Shown here: positions 59,284 through 64,000 of the stretch, piece by piece | Numbering within the stretch: position 1 is the stretch's first letter | How the letters are laid out: the number at the start of each line of letters is the position of its first letter | Origin: Welwitschia mirabilis | Taxonomy: Eukaryota; Gnetophyta; Gnetopsida; Welwitschiales | NCBI GenBank assembly: GCA_051453625.1 | Contig: JBOZIK010000001.1 | Span: 243,122,092-243,186,091 of the forward strand | Direction of reading: 5' to 3' | DNA: 64,000 nucleotides | Translations under genes and position numbers: made by a program | The notes under the pieces: generated by a model | Told to the model about the DNA's origin: nothing | Seen by the model: only the letters and a program-made list of their open reading frames with translations | The model's database searches: none

Positions 59284-59889
59284 ATTAATGCTCTTCTTAC
59301 ATCTTATAAAATTATGCTTTTACACATGTAGTTTTTCATGGTTAAGACATATGTTTAATTAATTATTCACTTAAAAGAAATACATGTTTTATCATATGAG
59401 GTGATAGTTTAGTATGGTAATGTTAATATTTTCATATGAATTTATGTTAAGTATTTTGTTAATTTGATACTAGTGTGCTTCCATCTTATAGGCAATTCAA
59501 CCTAAGATATTTCTTTATACTGTAATTTGAACTTTTTAAACTTGAGTTTCTTTTTCTAAGTTGAATTATCATGTTAAGTATACATTTATTTTTGTAAAAT
59601 GTGAAAGTGTAATCTCCTCACTTTTGAAAATTGAGTTTTTCCTTCATTTAAAATTTGTGTTATAAATAGAAAATATTTGTTATTTGTATGTGAAATATTA
59701 TAACTTTTTATTTAAGAATTTACATACACTAATGGAAGTGGATTATTTTTAGGTTTCAATTGCATTGTTCATAAGAAATACATTACTCCATTAAGTCTTT
59801 TAGGTGTACACATTCTAATTTTCACTACTTTTTCATACATCTTTTTTTCTCATAAATTCTATGAGTGAAAATTAGATTTGTACTAGTAA

Positions 59890-61400
59890 ATGTTTGTATA
59901 TTTCTAAACCCTCTTTACCTCATGTTCTGCCTCCACATTTGATTCCAACCCTACTTAAATTTGATACCCTTATTAAAGCTTTAAATATTCTTTCTTCTCA
60001 AATGACTACCAAAGATAATAATGCTCATACTTCTGATCCTCATCTTACTCTTGGTTAGCTTTTTAAAGTTCATCAAACTTCTTTGATTCATGATGCTTCT
60101 ATTTCTATTAAAAACTTTTAGGATTTCCCTACTTTTCATGGTTTAAATCATGAATATCCTTATGAGTTTCTTGAAGGATTTGATTTATTTTATAAGATAA
60201 CATCTGAAGCTCATTTGAAGTCAAATTACCAATTCTTCCTCTTCTCTTAAAAGACGAAGCTAGATATTAGGTTAGGATCATAAATCATAATGATGATCTT
60301 TTAAATCTTGGTAAATTTAAAGAATATTTCATTAATAAATTTCTTCTTATGACTTACATTATTAAAATAAAAAGCTTATTAGCAGTTTCAAGGAATCTTT
60401 GACTAAATCTTATATTGAAACTTCCAAGTGTTTTAGACATCTTCTAGTTAAAAATCCCAATCATTGTTTTGGAGTTTGAAGATAAGTTTAATTTTTTATA
60501 AAAGTACTAATAAAGAAACTAGAAATTTAGTAGAAACATTAACTACTAAATATTTATTAAATTTTACTCCTAATAAAGCATGAAATGAATTAGAAAATCT
60601 AGTTGAAGTTACTAAAGATTGGAAAATGTTAATAATGACCGTGTCAAAAGTAGGTTTAGTTTGAATGAATTTTCTCATAAGTATAAATTTAATGATAAAT
60701 TAGCTAAGAAAATAAAACTTCTTTCTACTCAACTAGAAAATCTTAAATTAGAATAATAAAGTCTTAAGAAAATTCCAGCTTAATCTTCTTTAGGTTTATC
60801 TTTTTGTAAGTTGTATTAAGTAGAGGGGCATTTCATTAAATTTTGTGAAAAACTTAAGGCATCTCAAAGGGCTTTACATCATCATCATCTTTCTAAAGAT
60901 CATGTATTTAATCAAAATTATCATACTCTTATGCCATTTAATACGTATCCTGATTCTCATTCAAATAATTTTACATCATAATTCCTTCTATTCTCATGAT
61001 AATTATTATCAATGATAACCTACATTTTTACCTCTTCCTCCTTCATAAGAAAATAAATTAAAAGAAATAATGAAGTTGTTGATTAATTAATTAGATTAAA
61101 TGCAACAAACTCTTAATTACATATTCTGACAACAAAATAGAAAAAGGAGAGTTATCCTAGTTTATCTTCTTAGTTTACTCCTAATTCAATATCAACTAAT
61201 GTAATGGAAGAATGAATTGATGCAAATGTCATTAGATTAAGAAGTGAAAAAGTGATTTCTAATCCTAGTTCTAAAGATAAAAAAGATATAAATTTAGATA
61301 AATTATATGAAAAATTTAAATATAATTTTAGGAAAAAGTTTCAAAAAAGAAAAATAAAATATTATATTCCTTTTTCTAGTCACCTTTTAATTTTATAACA
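59890..61400 (+). pseudogene. Gag remnant of element F
   Basis: Readable from about 59895 (KPSLPHVLPPHLIPTLLKFD), then SIKNF, stop, DFPTFHGLNHEYPYEFLEGF and DLFYKITSEAH, the N-terminal gag pattern of this group. A zinc knuckle lies at 60805-60846: Cys, then Tyr at the second Cys (TGT to TAT), a stop, then VEGHFIKFC with the His and last Cys at the right spacing. The true start is not evident; the first readable codons have no Met in frame. Confidence 0.8.
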
Positions 61401-61760
61401 ATTCTAATAACTATGAGGATATTCATAAGATTTTTAAAGATGTTAACATTAGTCTTCCCATTCTTGAGGTAATTAGGAAAATTCATTTTTATACTAAGTT
61501 TCTTAAAGACCTATGTACTCGTAAAGAAAGATCCAACCTTCTAGAAAAGTAATTAATCTTATCGCATATAATACTTATATTTTACAATAAAAAATCTCTA
61601 TAAAATATGGTAACCCTAGATCCCCTACTATTTCTGTTACTATTAATAGGAGCTACAGTCAACCTTATGACTGAACCTATTTTTTAATCATTAGGATTTA
61701 ACCATGTCAATCCCATTGATGTAATTATTTCTAGGCTGATAGAACCTTGGTTAAATCCTA
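61401..61760 (+). pseudogene. Aspartic protease remnant of element F
   Basis: Preceded by LPILEVIRKIHFYTKFLKDL and CTRKE, the block just before the protease in Athila/Tat elements (IPLLDAI-QIP-YAKFLKDLC). The active site at 61640-61669 reads LLIGATVNLM where L-D-L-GA-VNLMP is usual, so the catalytic Asp is gone. LGFNHVNPIDVIIS follows. Confidence 0.8.
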
Positions 61761-62379
61761 AAAAATTTAAAAATATGTTTTAATTTAAATTGATAAAGTA
61801 GTTTATCTTATTGACTTCATTATTCTTATAGTTCCTATGAATTCCACTAGTTAACCTATCATTCTTAATAGACCTTAGATTGTAATAGGAGATGCATAGA
61901 TTAATTGTAGATTTGATGCACTAAAAATTATTTTTAGCAACATTTTCATTACCTTAAATGTGTTTTTTTCTTGGAAGAAAAAGCTTATGAAATTGAATGA
62001 ATATTTAGCTTTACCTGAAATACAATGATTTATTTTTAATTTTCAATGATATGCTTTGTTCAAATGCTAAATATGAATTATTTGTTACATCTTATTTAAA
62101 TTTAAATGAAATTGGTACTCTTATTAAATGTGTTTATTTTGAATATTTTGACTATGTATTTAAATAAATGAAAGTGAATGTTTCTTTAAATGATGTTTTT
62201 ATAGCTAATAGTATTGCTAATGGTGATTTAACACCTCTACCTAATTATTTAAAGTGTATATTTCTAAGTAATAGTTAATCTAAACCTATTATCATTAGTA
62301 CTCATCTTACTTCTTTTTAAGAAAAAGTCTTACTGATTTATTATTTGAGCATTCTACAATGTTTACTTAATCTTATCAT
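61761..62379 (+). pseudogene. Protease end and spacer of element F
   Basis: A decayed second half of the protease (...F-I-LIVPMNST-like, IVIGDA) and a variable spacer. No domain named. Confidence 0.4.
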
Positions 62380-63190
62380 GATCTGGTTGGTGTTTATCCT
62401 TTTATTTATTCTTATCATGTTCACTTGGAATCTAATATCAAACTTATTAAAGAAGAAATCATGAAACTTTGGAAAGATAATATTATTTACCCCATTACAA
62501 ATAGTGAATGTGTGATTTTTTGATAAGTTATCCCAAAAAAGAATGATAAGTAATGAATTTGTATTGATTTTTGTGCTCTTAATACTCATACTAACAAAGA
62601 TCATTTGCCTATTTCTTTTATTAATTTAATTTTTGATAAACTTTCTAGTCATTATTATTATTGTTTTGTAGATGGATATAGTGGTTATAATCAAATTCCT
62701 ATAGCTTTAGAAGATTAAGAAAGTAGTACTTTTACTTATTCCTTTGGAACATTTACCTACCATCGCATGCCTTTTGGTTTATGCAATAGTCTTGTAACTT
62801 TTAAAGGTGTATGATTAGTATTTTTGCTAAATTTATTGATGAATTTTTAAAAATATTTATTAATGATTTTTCTCTATTTGATGATTCTTTTGATCAAATA
62901 ATGTCTCATTTGAAGTTAATCTTAAATCATTGTATTAATCATAATCTTAAACTTAGTTGGAAAAAAGTCGTTTTATGGTTGCTAGAGGAATTATTCTTGG
63001 CCATATTGGTTCTAAATAAGAAATAAAAGTAGATTGTACTTATATTTATACCATTCATTCTCTTTTTACTCCTTCTTGTGTTAAAGATATAAGATCTTTC
63101 CTAGGACATGCTATTTTCTATCACCATTTTATTCCATCTTTTTGCTCTCTTAGTAAATCTTTGACTGACTTTCTTTTGAAAGATGCATCT
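62380..63190 (+). pseudogene. Reverse transcriptase remnant of element F
   Basis: VKEEIMKLWKDNIIYPITNS (usual V-KEV-KLL-AGIIYPISDS), VIPKKN, CIDFCALN (usual CIDYRKLN), KDHLPISFIN, then DGYSGYNQIPIA and SFGTFTYHRMPFGLCN almost unchanged. At 62856-62867 the catalytic MDD is IND (Asp to Asn), inside FLKIFINDFSLFDDSFDQ. Then LKLSWKK and IRSFLGHAIFYHHFIPS. The minus-strand frame at 62341-62604 is antisense. Confidence 0.9.
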
Positions 63191-63690
63191 TTTTCTTGAA
63201 TACCTAAGTATAAAATTGCATTTTAAAAACTTGAAAATCCTTTGTCATCTTCTCCTATGCTTCAAACTCCTAATTAGCATTGTCCTTTTGAAGTAATAAT
63301 AGGTGCAAGTGATTTTGCAGTAGGTATAGTCTTAGGTCAAACTCTTGAGTGTGAATCATTTATCATTTTCTATGCTATTAAGACTTTGCATGATGCATAA
63401 CTTAATTATCCTACTACTAAGAAGGATATTTTAGCTATTATTGTTCTCTTGAAAAATTTTGGTACTATCTTATTGGTTATCTTGTAATTATCTTTACTAA
63501 TTACTGCACATTGAAATATATCCTAAATAAGCCTTTAACTAAACCTCCTCTTATGCATTAACCTTTACTTATGTAAGAATTTAATATTACTATTAAAAAT
63601 ATATTAGAAAAAGAAAACCTAGTTGTTAATCATTTATTTATCTTTCCTCACCTATTAATTTATTTAAAATTAATGAAAATTTTTCTAATG
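63191..63690 (+). pseudogene. RNase H remnant of element F
   Basis: FEVIIGASDFAVGIVLGQTL (usual FE-MCDASDYAVGAVLGQR, first Asp now Gly) and LNYPTTKKDILAIIVLL (usual NY-TTEKELLAIVFA). Then a decayed YTDHA-LKYLL block (NYCTLKYILNK) and LEKENLVVNHLF. Stops and frameshifts. Confidence 0.85.
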
Positions 63691-63769
63691 GAAATTTATT
63701 TCCTATGGATGTTTTTCCTTGGTATGCTAATATTGTAAATTTTAAATCCTATGGTAAAATTTCTAGTAA

Positions 63770-64000
63770 CATGTCTTATTATAAATAAAAGAAAATTCTA
63801 TCTCAACAACATAAAATTTTATGAGGACCACCTTTTTTGTTTAAATATTGTACTAACAAGGTCTTTTGAAGATGTATACCTGAGAATGAAATAATTAGTA
63901 TATTATAATTTTGTCATAATGGTGATTGTGGTGGTCATTTTAGTAGGAAAAAAACTATATCTACAGTTTTAAATCCTCGCTTATTTTGGCCTACTCTTTT
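63770..64000 (+). pseudogene. Integrase N terminus of element F, cut by the window edge
   Basis: KKILSQQHKIL, stop, GPPFLFKYCTNKVF, then RCIPENEIISIL and CHNGDCGGHFSRKKT followed by RLFWPTL, the pre-integrase and HHCC region (CD-IIRRCVPE-E---IL--CH---CGGHF---T---VL--GF-WPTL). The catalytic core lies beyond the window. Confidence 0.85.

Larger units (their letters stand above)
56807..59889 (+). other. Probable 5' LTR and leader of element F
   Basis: Non-coding on both strands, between the break in L4 and the gag of F. The T-rich 57880-58700 part with repeated AAAATCCATTTTT words looks LTR-like. Neither LTR ends nor a primer site were recognised, so this is inferred from position. If correct, F inserted into L4 and the missing part of L4 lies beyond the window. 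Confidence 0.4.
59890..64000 (+). mobile_element. Element F: fossil Athila/Tat-type retrotransposon, runs off the window
   Basis: Order: gag, protease, RT, RNase H, start of integrase. Gag (FPTFHGLNHEYPYEFLEGF), the pre-protease block (KFLKDLCTRKE) and the RT block (DGYSGYNQIPIA) are typical of Athila/Tat elements. In-frame stops and frameshifts throughout; catalytic residues lost in protease and RT. The 3' part lies outside. Confidence 0.9.

Noticed and set aside
62341-62604. 87-codon minus-strand frame
   Set aside because: Antisense to the clear RT remnant of element F.
1-64000. CRISPR array, bacterial operon, rRNA or tRNA gene
   Set aside because: No regular short repeats with unique spacers, no ribosome-site-led gene clusters and no conserved RNA gene sequence; the content is eukaryotic retroelement DNA.

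Overview
This window looks like plant nuclear DNA from a large, repeat-bloated genome, most likely a gymnosperm. It is strongly A+T-rich. Almost all recognisable content is fossil LTR retrotransposons of the Ty3/gypsy superfamily, from two groups: chromoviruses of the Tekay/Del type and non-chromoviral Athila/Tat-type elements. All are decayed mainly by C->T and G->A changes. Primer-binding sites and catalytic residues are lost by exactly these transitions, and Trp and Gln codons have become stops. CpG is scarce except in one island. A very A+T-rich genome full of old, deaminated LTR elements recalls what is reported for Welwitschia, but the species cannot be fixed from the sequence. I see no intact protein-coding gene, rRNA, tRNA or CRISPR array. 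Seven N runs interrupt the assembly.

Layout. 1-70 is a (CT)n run. About 900-5680 is a minus-strand Athila-like fossil (element A: tRNA-Asp-type primer site, leader with hairpin repeats, gag, protease). About 7500-15160 is a second minus-strand Athila-like fossil (B: gag, protease, RT, RNase H, integrase), split by a 1.8-kb solo LTR at 8791-10596 with a 5-bp target-site duplication. About 14950-21170 holds two diverged direct copies of B's leader plus LTR, each with a degenerate primer site. 21170-22950 is unassigned. 23-25 kb is a CpG-retaining, more GC-rich island with a plant-like core promoter, the best candidate for host regulatory DNA. 25-28.5 kb holds microsatellites, a possible SINE, tandem repeats and LTR-like sequence. 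28480-30908 is a truncated minus-strand chromovirus (H). 34256-35720 is a truncated plus-strand Athila/Tat-type pol (D).

35722-56806 holds two plus-strand relatives from one chromovirus family with LTRs of about 3.6 kb. Element C has gag and protease but lost RT, RNase H and integrase. Element E keeps all domains and carries an 889-bp tandem duplication from RNase H into integrase. Between them lies a miniature minus-strand remnant (G) with an intact primer site and polypurine tract only about 290 bp apart. 56807-59890 is probably the LTR and leader of the last element, F (59890-64000, plus strand, Athila/Tat type), which runs off the window inside integrase.

The coding remnants form no host pathway. 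They are successive layers of gag-pol genes (capsid, protease, reverse transcriptase, RNase H, integrase) that once copied and inserted themselves and are now inactive, nested in and joined to one another by deletion and recombination.
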